In this document: piece after piece, positions 1 to 8,596 of the stretch
Layout: every line of letters starts with the position of its first letter
Position numbering within the stretch: the stretch's first letter is position 1
Assembly (NCBI GenBank): GCA_947441745.1
Contig: CANEUJ010000010.1
Coordinates: 1 to 19,503, forward strand
Length of the DNA: 19,503 bases
From: Neisseriaceae bacterium
GTDB taxonomy: Bacteria; Pseudomonadota; Gammaproteobacteria; Burkholderiales; UBA11063
Reading direction: 5' to 3'
Made by a program: the position numbers and the translations under genes
The notes under the pieces: model-generated
Told to the model about the DNA's origin: nothing
Database searches by the model: none
What the model saw: the letters and a program-made list of their open reading frames with translations, nothing else

Positions 1-894
1 AAAATCAAGCTCTTACCTAAAGCTTCAACGGCACTTGATTTTGCTTATTTTATTCATAGTGATATTGGCAATCATTGTTATATGGCAAAGATAAATCAAC
101 AACTTCAAAAACCTAATCAAATACTTAGAAATGGTGACATAATTGAAATTATAACTAAAGATAATATTGAACCCAAAGAAGAATGGTTAAAAATTGCAGT
201 TTCTGGTAAAGCTCAAAGTAAAATTAAACAATTCTTTAAAGAACAAAAGTTTGATGAAAATGTTGCTAATGGAGTAAACTTACTGGAGCTTGGTTTATCT
301 ATTTTTGAACCAGAGAAAAGTATAAACGATGAAATGCTTCAAAAATTAATTAACGAACATTATCCCAAATTAGATCTTAAAGAGCTTAAACATAGAGTTG
401 GTACTGGGCAATTATCGGTTTTAGAATTAATTAAAAAAATATTAGGCTACAATCAAAACACAATTTTAGAGATAAATTTAAGTCAATGTAAAATACCTGT
501 AATTCAAGATGAGTATTGCCTTGCATTGCCTGGAGAAAGGATACTTGCATGTATTACAAGGCAAGGAAAACTACTTATTCACAAGGCAAATTGTAAACAT
601 GCTAAAATAGGTGGACTTGATAATTTAACTTATATCCTTATAATAAATGATAGTGGTATTAGATTTGCAAGCCAAATTCAATTATTAATATCTAATGAAC
701 CTGGTACATTTGCCAAATTATCAGGTGCAATGGGTGAAAAAGGTATTAATATTATTGAACTAATACAAGCAAGTTACACAGAAGAAACGGCTGATGTTTC
801 TGCTCGAATAGGTGTAAAAAATCTTGGTGAAGTAGAAGATTTAATCAATTTATTTCACAAGAAAGATTTTATTAGAAAAGCAATCCTGCTATAA
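1..894 (+). CDS. RelA/SpoT-family (p)ppGpp synthetase/hydrolase, 3' part only
   Basis: This is the C-terminal 297 residues of a bifunctional-type stringent-response enzyme; the hydrolase and synthetase domains lie before base 1, and the frame is open from the first base. It opens inside the TGS domain (LPKASTALDFAYFIHSDIG, ending NGDIIEIIT near base 156). The conserved region PGERILACITRQGKLLIH follows, and the C-terminus is an ACT domain (from about base 660, with LLISNEPGTFAKLSGAMGEKG). In the family this half senses ribosome or acyl-carrier state and controls the catalytic half. The double-Cys motif that normally precedes PG reads Tyr-Cys here (bases 514-519). lon starts 18 bases after the stop, so the two are probably co-transcribed. 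The visible part does not distinguish RelA from SpoT, so no symbol is given. Confidence 0.93.
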   Translation, partial: KIKLLPKASTALDFAYFIHSDIGNHCYMAKINQQLQKPNQILRNGDIIEIITKDNIEPKEEWLKIAVSGKAQSKIKQFFKEQKFDENVANGVNLLELGLSIFEPEKSINDEMLQKLINEHYPKLDLKELKHRVGTGQLSVLELIKKILGYNQNTILEINLSQCKIPVIQDEYCLALPGERILACITRQGKLLIHKANCKHAKIGGLDNLTYILIINDSGIRFASQIQLLISNEPGTFAKLSGAMGEKGINIIELIQASYTEETADVSARIGVKNLGEVEDLINLFHKKDFIRKAILL

Positions 895-912
895 AATAGT
901 TTAAGGAAATTT

Positions 913-3348
913 ATGATTACAACAAATAACAACAAAGAGTTTGGAATATTAGACAACGATGAATTAACTCCCATCATACCACTGAAAGACGTTGTAATTT
1001 TCCCTAACATGGTGGTACCTTTATTTATTGGTCGCCAAAAATCAATAAGTGCCTTAGATGCCGCTGCCAAAAAAGATAATATGGTAATATTGTTAAGCCA
1101 AAAAAACCCTCAAGATAATGATGTTACCACTGAAAATATTTATGATGTAGGTACTTTAGCAAAAGTCTTACAAGTCTTGAAACTACCAGATGGAACAAAT
1201 AAAGTCCTTATTGAAGGTAAAACCAGAGCAAAAGCACATAATATAACTGAACAGCTGGGTTATCTTACAGCAAAAATAGAAGCTATAACAACTAAAAACG
1301 ATATTAATAAAATTGAGTTAGAAGCAATCAAGCGTGAAATAGTGCAACAGTTCGATCAATTTGCTCACTTAAACCAAAAGATACCAGAAGAAATTATAAC
1401 GTTAATTGCTAAAATTGAAAACATCGAGCAGTTAACAGATGTAATAACAACTCACGTTGTAATGGATTTACAAATTCGCCAAGATTTGCTTGAGACGATG
1501 TCGCTCAAAAAACGTTTAAATAAGTTATTGCGTGAATTAAATCGTGAAATTGAAATTTTGAACGTTGAAAAACGAATTCAAGGGCGGGTAAAACAACAAA
1601 TAGAAAAGAATCAAAAAGAGTATTACTTACATGAACAAGCTAAAGCAATTCAACAAGAGCTTGGCGAAGAAGAAGAGCTTAGTGAAACTGAAGAATTAGA
1701 GCGTAAGATTAAAAAAGCTAAGATGCCTAAAGAGGCTGAAACGAAGGCTCTTAATGAACTAAAAAAACTAAAAACAATGCCTCAGATGTCATCTGAGAGT
1801 TCAATTGTTCGAAATTATATTGAACATTTAAGCGATCTACCTTGGGATAAGACTTCTAAAATTAACCATGACTTATCAAAAGCCCAAAAAGTTCTTGATA
1901 AAGATCATTACGGCTTAGAGAAAATTAAAGAACGAATTGTTGAGTATCTTGCGGTACAAAAACGAATTGAAAACAATAAATCCCCTATTTTATGCTTTGT
2001 AGGCCCCCCAGGTGTTGGTAAAACATCTCTTGGTGAGTCTATTGCACGAGCTACAGGTCGTAAATATGTACGAGTTGCTCTTGGTGGTTTACATGATGAA
2101 GCTGAAATAAGGGGACATCGTAAAACTTATATTGGAGCTATGCCTGGTAAAATACTACAAAACATAGCAAAATCAGGAGTGAAAAACCCTTTATTTCTAT
2201 TTGATGAAATTGATAAACTAGGCTCTGACCACCGCGGAGATCCTGCTTCAGCTTTACTTGAAGTACTAGATCCAGAGCAAAATAATAGCTTTGTAGATAA
2301 CTATACTGAAGTACCTTTTGATTTATCTCAAGTAATGTTTGTTGCAACAGCAAATTCACTAGATATCCCAACAGCTCTTCGCGATCGTATGGAAATAATT
2401 ATGCTGTCAGGCTATACTGAGCAAGAAAAACTAAAAATTGCCCAACAGTATTTATTAGCTCGCCAAATAAAAAACACGGGGTTAAAATCAAGTGAAAGTT
2501 TAATAAAAAAAGAAACTATCTTAGATATTATCCGCTATTACACAATGGAAGCTGGAGTACGTAGTTTAGATCGTCAAATCAATAAGCTATGCCGTAAAAT
2601 TGTTACATTAATTGATACGGGGAAAGCAAAAAGTAAGAAACTTACAGTTACTCCAACTAATTTACACGAATATCTTGGAGTACCAATTAATGATTTTGGC
2701 GTAAGTGCTAGAGAAAATCGTATTGGTCGCGTAACTGGTCTTGCCTGGACTGAAGTTGGTGGTGAAATCTTAACTATTGAAGTAGTAGCTATTCCTGGAA
2801 AAGGTCAAGTTATTAGAACTGGTAAACTTGGTGATGTAATGCAAGAGTCTATTCAGGCAGCTATTAGTTTAGTTAGAAGTAGAGCTTTAGCTCTTGGAAT
2901 TGATGAAAAATTCTATGAAACTAAAGACATTCATGTACACGTGCCAGAGGGTGCAACACCAAAAGATGGCCCTTCCGCAGGTATTGCTATGGTAACAGCA
3001 ATTACTTCAAGTCTTAACCATATTCCAGTTAAGTCAAGTGTGGCAATGACTGGTGAGGTAACATTATATGGAGATGTATTACCTATTGGAGGACTAAAAG
3101 AAAAAATGCTTGCAGCTTTAAGAGCTGGCATCAAGACTGTAATTATCCCTGATAAGAACATCAAAGATCTTGAAGAAATACCACATGAAATTAAAGATGG
3201 CTTAATCATAGTGCCTGTTAAGACAGTTGATCAAGTTTTAGAAATAGCACTTGAATATAAACCTGTTCCAATCAAAGCTACTGATATTGCTACAACTATT
3301 CCAACGCCACCTGTAGCACAAAAACTGAGCACAACTTCAATGCAGTAG
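913..3348 (+). CDS. lon: ATP-dependent protease Lon (LonA type)
   Basis: This cytoplasmic AAA+ serine protease degrades misfolded and short-lived regulatory proteins. At 811 residues it is slightly longer than E. coli Lon (784). The N-terminal LON substrate-binding domain opens with PIIPLKDVVIFPNMVVPLF. A charged helical region follows (about 190-300), then the AAA module with Walker A GPPGVGKT (364-371) and Walker B LFDEID (D431, E432). The protease domain carries the Ser-Lys dyad: S688 in PKDGPSAG and K731 in GGLKEK. The last 25 or so residues are a Pro/Thr-rich tail beyond the usual domain end. The ATG is preceded by a good ribosome site (AAGGAAA at about 904-910). The gene sits between relA/spoT and mfd with very short gaps, which suggests one stress-related transcript. 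Confidence 0.97.
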   Translation: MITTNNNKEFGILDNDELTPIIPLKDVVIFPNMVVPLFIGRQKSISALDAAAKKDNMVILLSQKNPQDNDVTTENIYDVGTLAKVLQVLKLPDGTNKVLIEGKTRAKAHNITEQLGYLTAKIEAITTKNDINKIELEAIKREIVQQFDQFAHLNQKIPEEIITLIAKIENIEQLTDVITTHVVMDLQIRQDLLETMSLKKRLNKLLRELNREIEILNVEKRIQGRVKQQIEKNQKEYYLHEQAKAIQQELGEEEELSETEELERKIKKAKMPKEAETKALNELKKLKTMPQMSSESSIVRNYIEHLSDLPWDKTSKINHDLSKAQKVLDKDHYGLEKIKERIVEYLAVQKRIENNKSPILCFVGPPGVGKTSLGESIARATGRKYVRVALGGLHDEAEIRGHRKTYIGAMPGKILQNIAKSGVKNPLFLFDEIDKLGSDHRGDPASALLEVLDPEQNNSFVDNYTEVPFDLSQVMFVATANSLDIPTALRDRMEIIMLSGYTEQEKLKIAQQYLLARQIKNTGLKSSESLIKKETILDIIRYYTMEAGVRSLDRQINKLCRKIVTLIDTGKAKSKKLTVTPTNLHEYLGVPINDFGVSARENRIGRVTGLAWTEVGGEILTIEVVAIPGKGQVIRTGKLGDVMQESIQAAISLVRSRALALGIDEKFYETKDIHVHVPEGATPKDGPSAGIAMVTAITSSLNHIPVKSSVAMTGEVTLYGDVLPIGGLKEKMLAALRAGIKTVIIPDKNIKDLEEIPHEIKDGLIIVPVKTVDQVLEIALEYKPVPIKATDIATTIPTPPVAQKLSTTSMQ

Positions 3349-3357
3349 TACTTAAAG

Positions 3358-6300
3358 TTGAGCAAACAGAAAATTAATAGATACTTGCCAAGTGCTGATT
3401 CCTTGGCAATATCTAAACTTTATAAATCTCCCCTATTAGTTATTACTAACGATGCCTATAGTGCAAACCGTATATGTAATGAATTATCGATGTTTAGCCC
3501 CAATTTGAGAATAAAAGTATTTCCTGATACTGAAGTTTTGCCATATGAACGTATTTCACCACAAAAAGACATTATAGCTGAAAGACTTCGTATATTATGG
3601 GAGATAAGTCAGCAATCTCTTGATATTGTTATAGTGCAATCTAGCACCATACAAAAGAGAGTCTGCCCTAAGGAATACCTGTATAGCCGTGTAATGTTAT
3701 TAAAAATTGGTGATAAGCTCTCCATAAGTAAATTAAGTAGTCAATTGATAAATAGTGATTATAATCATGTAACTCAAGTATTTGAAACTGGTGAGTTTGC
3801 TATTCGTGGTGGTGTAATTGATATTATGCCAATGGGCAGTAAACATATTATTCGTATTGAATTATTTGATGATGAAATAGAGTCATTAAAACTAATTGAC
3901 CATAAGAGTAAACTTCTTATTAAAACCATAGAAAGATTTGAATTAATTCCAGCACGTGAGTATCCAACTGACAAGGCTAATCTTGATAAATTCATTAATA
4001 ATTTTTTTGCTACCTTCCCAGGTGATAGCTATATACTAAAAGAGCTTAAAAATGGTATTTATCCAGCAGGTAGCGAATTCTATCTACCTCTATTTTTTGA
4101 TGTGACGGCAACATTATTTGATTATATTGATAATACTTGGGAGATTGTTTATTACCAAGAATTAGTTAGTACCTGCAATCTAAATTGGCAAGAAGTTGGC
4201 AAACGCTATTTAACTTATAGTAACCAATATCCATCCCTAAAACCCGTAGATTTATTTTTAACGACTGATAATATATTTATTAAGATTAAAGAATATACAG
4301 CATATGAATTTCAAGAACAAGGTGAATTAAATAAAAAGGTAAAAATATTACCCGATGTATCAACTAGTAGCATAAATCCTTTTTTGAAATTAAGAGAATT
4401 TCGCGAGAGCCATAAAGGTAAAATAATCTGTGCCTTTGATAGCATTGGACGAGTTGAGATAATGCGTCAGGCATTACAAGACTTTGATATTAAAGTAATA
4501 AAAAACCTTGATGAAGTAATAGATAATAAAAATATATATCTAATAAACCACACTCTTTATAATGGTTTTATCTGGGAAGATATGGCTTTTATAACTGAAC
4601 AAGAGTTATATAAAGATACTAAACATGTAACTAGAACCCGTAAATCACAAACATCTCAAGTTGAAAATGACGCAATAATTAGAGATTTAGCCGAGGTTAA
4701 AATTGGAGATTTTGTAGTACATATTAATCATGGAATCGGCAAATATTTAGGCTTAACTTGTCAAACTATTGCTGATATTGAATATGAGATGCTTGAATTA
4801 GAATACCAAGATGAGTCCAAACTATTTATTCCTGTTAATAATCTACATTTAATAAGTCGTTATTCCCACTTGGAGAATGTCGATATTACACCTAATAAGC
4901 TAGGAAATAGTCATTGGGGGAAAATAAAAGCCAAGGCTGAGAAGAAAATTAATGATATGGCGGCTGAGCTTCTTGAGTTATATGCCAATCGTGAGATGGA
5001 ACAAGGATATAAATTTACCTTACCCCAAGAATACAAAGATTTTGCAGCAGGTTTTATGTATGAACCAACTATTGATCAATTAAATTCTATTGATAATATA
5101 ATTACAGATATGACTAAGTCTAAACCAATGGATAGATTAATTTGTGGTGATGTTGGTTTTGGTAAAACAGAAGTAGCCATAAGAGCTGCATTTATTTGTG
5201 CAATGAATGGCAAACAAGTGGCCATGTTAGCACCAACAACATTACTCACAGAACAACATTATCAAAACTTTGTTAATCGTTTTGCTTCTTTTCCGATCAA
5301 AATTGCTGAGATATCAAGGTTTAAAACCAAAAATGAGATCAATGAAATATTAGAGCTTGTAAAAAACGGACAAATTGATATTGTAATTGGTACTCATAGA
5401 CTGATTCAAAGTGATATTAAATTTGCAAATCTCGGCTTAGTAATAATAGACGAAGAACATAGATTTGGAGTAAAGCAAAAAGAAAAGCTAAAACAATTAC
5501 GTTCTCATATTGATTTTCTAGCGATGACTGCAACGCCAATACCGCGCAGTTTATCAATGGCGATGGAAGGTTTACGTGATTTTTCAATAATTGCAACACC
5601 ACCCAAAAGACGCTTGGCGGTTAATACTCTAATTTGTAATGATGAAGACGAGACTATTAAAACAGCTATTTATCGTGAAATAAAGCGTGGTGGGCAAGTG
5701 TATTTCTTGTTTAATGATGTAGCTAATATAAATAAAATGCACGAAAGATTAACAAAACTAGTACCCGAAATTGAAATAGCTATCGCCCATGGGCAAATGC
5801 ACGAAACCACACTAGAACAATCGATTCGAGATTTTATCCATCAACGCTATCATGTACTTTTATGTTCCACTATTATTGAAAGTGGAATTGATATTGCTAA
5901 CGCTAATACCATTATAATTTATAGAGCTGATAAACTTGGCTTAGCACAACTACACCAACTACGTGGACGTGTCGGTAGATCCCATCATCAAGCTTATTGT
6001 TATTTAATTGTGCCAGAAAATGTAACTTCTGATGCTGAAAAACGCCTAGATGCAATAAAAATGACTAGTGAATTAGGTGCTGGCTTCAATCTAGCTATGC
6101 ATGACCTAGAAATTAGAGGTGCTGGTGAAATATTGGGTGAAAATCAATCTGGGGATATTAAAGAGGTTGGGTTATCACTTTATACTGAAATGTTAAAACG
6201 AGCAATTAATAAATTAAAATCAAAAAAACTAGTTGGAGGACTTCCTGATATATCATCAGAAGTGAATTTAAACACAACTGCAATTATCCCTAACGAATAT

Positions 6301-6681
6301 TGCCCTGATATTCATGACAGACTAGTATTTTACAAAAGGCTTGCTAAGTGTGAAAATAGTAATAGCGTTGATATGGTATATCAAGACATAATTGACAAAT
6401 GGGGGTTGCCTCCAATTGAAGTACAGCATCTAATTGAGTCGCACCATTTACGAGTTAGAGCCGTTACACTTGGGGTTCAGAAATTTGATATTTATGATAA
6501 AAAAATCATCCTTAATTTTATCGATAATCCACCAATAAAACCTGAGAATATTATACGTTTATTACAAAAAACTTATACTTGTAAATTTGATGGAAAAAAT
6601 AAATTAATTTGGAATGTGGAATCTGATAATATTACTACTAAGATTAAAAACGCAAATTACATTCTGGAAGAATTATCATGA
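3358..6681 (+). CDS. mfd: Transcription-repair coupling factor Mfd
   Basis: This DNA translocase removes RNA polymerase stalled at lesions and recruits UvrA. At 1107 residues it is a little shorter than E. coli Mfd (1148). The UvrB-like N-terminal part includes the conserved RVCPKEYL and GEFAIRGGVIDIMPMGS stretches. The RNA-polymerase-interacting (CarD-like) domain starts near residue 445 (FVVHINHGIGKYLGL from F452). The helicase core has Walker A GDVGFGKT (597-604) and the DEEH box (698-701), and the motif VI region contains QLRGRVGRS. A TRCF C-terminal domain ends the protein. The start is TTG, chosen because no earlier ATG is in frame after the lon stop and the N-terminus aligns from there. 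Only nine bases separate it from the lon stop and no strong Shine-Dalgarno is visible, so translation may be coupled to lon. Confidence 0.96.
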   Translation: MSKQKINRYLPSADSLAISKLYKSPLLVITNDAYSANRICNELSMFSPNLRIKVFPDTEVLPYERISPQKDIIAERLRILWEISQQSLDIVIVQSSTIQKRVCPKEYLYSRVMLLKIGDKLSISKLSSQLINSDYNHVTQVFETGEFAIRGGVIDIMPMGSKHIIRIELFDDEIESLKLIDHKSKLLIKTIERFELIPAREYPTDKANLDKFINNFFATFPGDSYILKELKNGIYPAGSEFYLPLFFDVTATLFDYIDNTWEIVYYQELVSTCNLNWQEVGKRYLTYSNQYPSLKPVDLFLTTDNIFIKIKEYTAYEFQEQGELNKKVKILPDVSTSSINPFLKLREFRESHKGKIICAFDSIGRVEIMRQALQDFDIKVIKNLDEVIDNKNIYLINHTLYNGFIWEDMAFITEQELYKDTKHVTRTRKSQTSQVENDAIIRDLAEVKIGDFVVHINHGIGKYLGLTCQTIADIEYEMLELEYQDESKLFIPVNNLHLISRYSHLENVDITPNKLGNSHWGKIKAKAEKKINDMAAELLELYANREMEQGYKFTLPQEYKDFAAGFMYEPTIDQLNSIDNIITDMTKSKPMDRLICGDVGFGKTEVAIRAAFICAMNGKQVAMLAPTTLLTEQHYQNFVNRFASFPIKIAEISRFKTKNEINEILELVKNGQIDIVIGTHRLIQSDIKFANLGLVIIDEEHRFGVKQKEKLKQLRSHIDFLAMTATPIPRSLSMAMEGLRDFSIIATPPKRRLAVNTLICNDEDETIKTAIYREIKRGGQVYFLFNDVANINKMHERLTKLVPEIEIAIAHGQMHETTLEQSIRDFIHQRYHVLLCSTIIESGIDIANANTIIIYRADKLGLAQLHQLRGRVGRSHHQAYCYLIVPENVTSDAEKRLDAIKMTSELGAGFNLAMHDLEIRGAGEILGENQSGDIKEVGLSLYTEMLKRAINKLKSKKLVGGLPDISSEVNLNTTAIIPNEYCPDIHDRLVFYKRLAKCENSNSVDMVYQDIIDKWGLPPIEVQHLIESHHLRVRAVTLGVQKFDIYDKKIILNFIDNPPIKPENIIRLLQKTYTCKFDGKNKLIWNVESDNITTKIKNANYILEELS

Positions 6682-6685
6682 TTAT

Positions 6686-6740
6686 GGCATGGATCCCAAA
6701 CTCTTTATGAGACAGCAAAATATTCATGTTTGGGATGACG
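6686..6740 (-). repeat. 55-bp palindromic element, copy A (minus orientation)
   Basis: Read on the minus strand, this runs from CGTCATCCC to GGGATCCATGCC and has the same length and outer bases as the two copies at 6792-6846 and 6874-6928. Its arms GATCCCAAAC / GTTTGGGAT (6693-6701 with 6728-6736) pair over nine bases. It lies five bases after the mfd stop. There is no U-run after either side, so a plain intrinsic terminator is unlikely. Confidence 0.8.
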
Positions 6741-6791
6741 TTAGAAAATTAAAACAGCTACATATTTGTATTTGGTATGCTATTTTTCTGC

Positions 6792-6846
6792 TGTCATCCT
6801 CGACTTACGAATTCTGCTGTTTGAGTGTGAATCGAGGGTCCATGCC
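6792..6846 (+). repeat. 55-bp palindromic element, copy B
   Basis: This copy begins TGTCATCCTCGA and ends TCGAGGGTCCATGCC. Arm 6796-6803 pairs with 6832-6839; the G at 6838 turns one A-U pair into a possible G-U wobble. It belongs to the same family as copy A but has different inner stem bases. Confidence 0.8.
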
Positions 6847-6873
6847 CTTGCCCTCTTCTACATATTTTTCTGC

Positions 6874-6928
6874 TGTCATCCTCGACTTACGAATTCTGCT
6901 GTTTGAGTGTGAATCGAGGATCCATGCC
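6874..6928 (+). repeat. 55-bp palindromic element, copy C
   Basis: This copy has perfect eight-base arms, ATCCTCGA (6878-6885) and TCGAGGAT (6914-6921), closing a 28-base loop. It differs from copy B at one base. It ends about 35 bases before the acyltransferase start, so it would be transcribed if mfd read-through drives that gene. Confidence 0.8.
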
Positions 6929-6963
6929 CTTGCCCTCTTCTACATATATAAAGAAATGACATT

Positions 6964-7554
6964 ATGCCTAAACTAAAACCCATCTTCTGGAAAGTATGTA
7001 ATTTATTAAATAAATACATCGCCTCCCCGCGTATGGTTATGGGATACTTAAGACATGATGGTAAGTACCAAGACCTCACCAGGATAAGTAATACTACTAG
7101 TATAGTAAATAAACAAAACTTACAGTTAGAAAATAATATCTATATTGGGCATTATAATTTCATTGAAGCAAGTAATAAAGTCACAATCGGTGAAGGATGC
7201 CAAATTAGTAACTATGTAAGTATTTTAACGCATTCATCTCATATATCAATTCGTCTTTATGGACGGTATTATATAGGTCAAAAATCTCATATTGGCTATA
7301 TAGCTGGTAGTGTTATCGTAGGTAAATATACCTTTATTGGCCCACATACTACTATTATGCCAAATACTAATATTGGCAAAGGTTCCATAATATCTGCATA
7401 TAGTATGGTAAAAGGCACATTCCCTGATTTTGCAATAATAGCTGGTAACCCAGCCAAACAAATTGGCGATACCAGGGATATGGATAAAGAATATTTAGAA
7501 AACAATAACGAACTGCAACAGTACTACAATGAATGGGCTAATACAAATGACTAA
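6964..7554 (+). CDS. Hexapeptide-repeat (left-handed beta-helix) acyltransferase
   Basis: This is a 196-residue cytoplasmic O-acyltransferase of the WbbJ/NodL/LacA type, probably acetylating a sugar with acetyl-CoA. Imperfect hexapeptide repeats (IGEGCQ, IVGKYT, IGPHTT, IGKGSI) span about residues 58-150. A likely catalytic histidine lies in LTHSSH (H90 or H93). The family-typical closing motif AGNPAK is at 160-165. The ATG at 6964 has only a weak ribosome site (AAAGAA). The downstream glycosyltransferase overlaps its stop by eight bases, so the pair probably works in surface polysaccharide or glycolipid synthesis. The exact acceptor cannot be read from the sequence. Confidence 0.85.
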   Translation: MPKLKPIFWKVCNLLNKYIASPRMVMGYLRHDGKYQDLTRISNTTSIVNKQNLQLENNIYIGHYNFIEASNKVTIGEGCQISNYVSILTHSSHISIRLYGRYYIGQKSHIGYIAGSVIVGKYTFIGPHTTIMPNTNIGKGSIISAYSMVKGTFPDFAIIAGNPAKQIGDTRDMDKEYLENNNELQQYYNEWANTND

Positions 7555-8596
7555 GCAAACAGTTATATTAGTAGGATCAAATTCAGTACATACACTTAGA
7601 TATTTAGTTGGCATTAGTACTTTTGTAAATAATATAGTGTTTATTACAAATAATACTAACGGCTTAGAACTACCAAGTAATGTAGTAGTACATGTAGTAA
7701 ATTTTAGTCTTTATAATCTCAGAGCTCGTTTTCAAATTGCCAAAATAGTCTCAAATTATGAAGGTAGTGTCATACATATTCAACAGGCTAATAGTTATGC
7801 TTATCATACACTAAAAGCAATAAAAGGTAAGAGTTTCAAAACTATTCTTACTACATGGGGATCTGATATTTTAGTATTACCAAACCACGGGCTAATTTTT
7901 TCTAATATGGTTAAATTTAATCTTGCAAATGCTAATATCATAACATCAGATTCTTTGTATATGTCATCCAAAATCAGAGAATTATACCCAAAAGTTGTAG
8001 AACTTCATACTATTAATTTTGGTATTCAAAATATTCCAGATAACGTTGCTGATTTAAGTGTTAAAGAAAATATAATTCTATCCAATCGTCTTCATAAGCC
8101 ATTATATAATATTGATAAAATAATCTTAGCTTTTACCAAAATGGTTACTAAAAATCCAGAATACAAACTAGTAGTTGCAGCTAGTGGTACTGAAACTACA
8201 ATATTAAAAGAATTAAGTAAGAGTTTAGGTTTAAATGATAATCAAATTATATTTACTGGAATGCTTAGTTATAATGAATTAATTAACTGGTACCAAAGAG
8301 CCAAATACTTTATATCAATCCCAACTTCAGATAGTACATCAAGTAGCTTACTTGAAGCTATGGCATATGGTTGCTATCCAATATTATCAAATTTACCTGC
8401 AAATATTGAATGGGTCATAGATGATACTAATGGGATAATTAATCAAAATCCAGATAATCTATATATGGATATTATAAGGGCTATAAATTTAAGCAATTAT
8501 AGCTTAACAGAAAGTATGAAATTTAATTACAACCTAATCAAACAAAAGGCTGTATTTACTAGTAATATTCAACAATTCATAAGTTTATATAAATAA
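7547..8596 (+). CDS. Family 4-like glycosyltransferase (GT-B fold)
   Basis: This is a probable nucleotide-sugar-dependent glycosyltransferase of 349 residues. The N-terminal half starts with a Rossmann-like strand (TVILVGSNSVHTLRYLVG), and the C-terminal half carries a donor-binding motif of the EX7E type. Here the motif reads D262...E270 (SDSTSSSLLEAMAYG), so the first acid is Asp, which occurs in some family members. I chose the ATG at 7547, which gives an ATGACTAA overlap with the acyltransferase stop. An in-frame ATG at 7529 would add six residues but lacks a better ribosome site. The stop at 8594-8596 directly abuts the stop of xseA on the other strand. The sugar and acceptor are unknown. 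Confidence 0.85.
   Translation: MTKQTVILVGSNSVHTLRYLVGISTFVNNIVFITNNTNGLELPSNVVVHVVNFSLYNLRARFQIAKIVSNYEGSVIHIQQANSYAYHTLKAIKGKSFKTILTTWGSDILVLPNHGLIFSNMVKFNLANANIITSDSLYMSSKIRELYPKVVELHTINFGIQNIPDNVADLSVKENIILSNRLHKPLYNIDKIILAFTKMVTKNPEYKLVVAASGTETTILKELSKSLGLNDNQIIFTGMLSYNELINWYQRAKYFISIPTSDSTSSSLLEAMAYGCYPILSNLPANIEWVIDDTNGIINQNPDNLYMDIIRAINLSNYSLTESMKFNYNLIKQKAVFTSNIQQFISLYK

Larger units (their letters stand above)
6781..6944 (+). repeat. 82-bp tandem duplication (two copies, one mismatch)
   Basis: Bases 6781-6862 and 6863-6944 are identical apart from one base (G6838 against A6920). Each unit carries one 55-bp palindrome plus a shared tail, CCTTGCCCTCTTCTACATA. The unit is visibly richer in G+C than the neighbouring genes. 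The near identity implies a recent duplication or active homogenisation. Confidence 0.9.
6682..6963. other. Gene-free spacer made mostly of repeats
   Basis: This 282-base gap between mfd and the acyltransferase consists largely of the three palindromic elements and the tandem duplication. I see no credible protein gene, tRNA or strong promoter in it. An open frame across 6614-6976 exists only because the duplicated unit lacks stops in that frame; it overlaps the mfd end and resembles nothing. Confidence 0.75.

Noticed and set aside
575..583. TTATTCACA as another DnaA box
   Set aside because: It lies inside coding sequence, and relaxed TTATNCACA matches are expected by chance in AT-rich DNA. 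The match at 15321-15329 is treated with the same caution.
2931..3209. Minus-strand frame of 92 codons inside lon
   Set aside because: It lies opposite the highly conserved protease domain and is a shadow of lon. The other antisense frames inside mfd, xseA, amiC, trpS and the MFS gene were dropped for the same reason.
6686..6740. Intrinsic terminator after mfd
   Set aside because: The nine-pair stem encloses a 26-base loop and lacks a U-run. Its match to the neighbouring 55-bp elements explains it better.
6781..6944. CRISPR array
   Set aside because: There are only two direct copies with no spacers between them, and no cas genes are in view.
6614..6976. Open frame of 120 codons spanning the mfd end and the repeats
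   Set aside because: It overlaps mfd in another frame, its second half is the duplicated repeat translated twice, and it has no ribosome site.
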